Virus record (IMG/VR): IMGVR_UViG_3300009168_000124 | Coordinates: 1 to 22,617 of that record | Reading direction: 5' to 3' (one strand) | From: a virus | Length of the DNA: 22,617 nucleotides | In this document: one piece after another, positions 22,365 through 22,617 of the stretch | Position numbering within the stretch: the first letter of the stretch is position 1 | Layout: every line of letters begins with the position of its first letter | Translations under genes and position numbers: made by a program | The notes under the pieces: generated by a model | What the model saw: the letters and a program-made list of their open reading frames with translations, nothing else | Databases searched by the model: none | Told to the model about the DNA's origin: nothing

Positions 22365-22548
22365 TGTTGGTCTGCTCCAGACGGGTGGTGGCGCTGGCGT
22401 CGCGCTTGAGTTGCTCGCCCAGGGCGTAGGAGGCGTAGCCGGTCATCGACCACCCCCGGGCGGCCGCGGCCCGGGCGGCACCGAGGTAGGTGTCGATCGG
22501 CACCCGCACAGTCAAGCGGCGTCTGGTCCCCTTCGACGGCATCGGCAC
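22357..22548 (-). CDS. Small ribbon-helix-helix-like DNA-binding protein
   Basis: 63 residues. GTG 22548 is preferred to ATG 22542 because AAGGTG lies five bases upstream of it. A basic start (SKGTRRRLTVRVPIDTYL) forms the predicted strand, followed by two helices (AARAAAARGWSM, GYASYALGEQL), the ribbon-helix-helix (Arc/MetJ-like) layout. It is the first gene of the visible operon and may be an autoregulator or a terminase-associated DNA-binding protein. Small size and overlap with the next gene support it as real. Confidence 0.65.
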   Translation of the reverse strand: MPMPSKGTRRRLTVRVPIDTYLGAARAAAARGWSMTGYASYALGEQLKRDASATTRLEQTNSG

Positions 22549-22586
22549 GACCGCACCTTACCCGCCGCGAAGCTGCGGCACCTTCT

Positions 22587-22608
22587 CCCTACGGGTGGCC
22601 CCCTACGG
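22587..22608. repeat. Short direct repeat upstream of the operon
   Basis: CCCTACGG occurs at 22587-22594 and 22601-22608 (14-base spacing) in the 69-base stretch before the first gene. GGCACC also occurs twice nearby (22577 and 22607). It could be an operator or terminase-binding site, but two 8-base copies in GC-rich DNA are weak evidence. No promoter is obvious in this short stretch. Confidence 0.3.
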
Positions 22609-22617
22609 CACCCGCCA

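Noticed and set aside
1-22617. tRNA or rRNA genes, insertion sequences, integrase or attachment sites
   Set aside because: I looked for cloverleaf-like segments, transposase or recombinase motifs and terminal repeats, and saw none.

Overview
The window is the head-and-tail (morphogenesis) half of a tailed double-stranded DNA phage or prophage with a long non-contractile tail (siphovirus, HK97-type capsid). The DNA is very GC-rich, with G or C at most third codon positions. GTG and TTG starts, AGGAGG-type ribosome sites and tightly overlapping genes are common. The structural proteins look like those of phages infecting Actinobacteria, so an actinobacterial host is the best inference. Nothing in the window separates a free phage from a prophage: there is no integrase, repressor, attachment site, lysis or replication gene. 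All genes but one small ORF lie on the minus strand, so the operon reads from right to left.

In transcription order (right to left): a small ribbon-helix-helix (RHH) protein (22548-22357); a putative small terminase (22364-21849); a second RHH-like protein (21862-21509); the large terminase (21512-20127). Next comes a non-structural cassette: a DUF1360-type membrane protein, a 45-residue zinc-ribbon-like protein and a short cytosine-C5 DNA methyltransferase (19951-18838). A tiny plus-strand ORF lies beside it (20004-20126). Then follow the portal (18812-17013) and a 785-residue fusion protein (17004-14647) joining a MuF-like domain, a 2H phosphoesterase domain, two segments of unknown function and a capsid-maturation-protease-like domain. 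Two small genes follow (a 45-residue Cys-Lys protein and a two-helix membrane protein), and then the major capsid protein with a built-in scaffold-like N-terminus (14118-12193).

Downstream are an unknown structural protein (12096-11302), the major tail protein (11286-10363), a head-tail adaptor, a connector and a gp10-like neck protein (10348-8630). The tail assembly chaperones G and G-T overlap in a -1 register (8603-7927). The tape measure protein is broken into two ORFs by a one-base frame change near 5815 (7927-4863). Two minor tail proteins (4854-2330) and a large collagen/C1q-like tail fibre, which runs off the left edge (2328-1), complete the window.

The genes form one assembly line: terminase packages DNA through the portal into a capsid built from the scaffold-capsid fusion and probably matured by the protease part of the MuF fusion; adaptor, connector and neck proteins close the head; G/G-T load the tape measure; the major tail protein polymerises around it; Dit-like, Tal-like and fibre proteins form the tip. 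The most unusual items are: the 2H phosphoesterase embedded between the MuF and protease domains; a perfect 16-bp inverted repeat inside that gene; a C-terminal domain shared by the major capsid and major tail proteins; the frame-broken tape measure gene; and a long hairpin after the capsid gene whose pairing is complete only on the minus-strand RNA.
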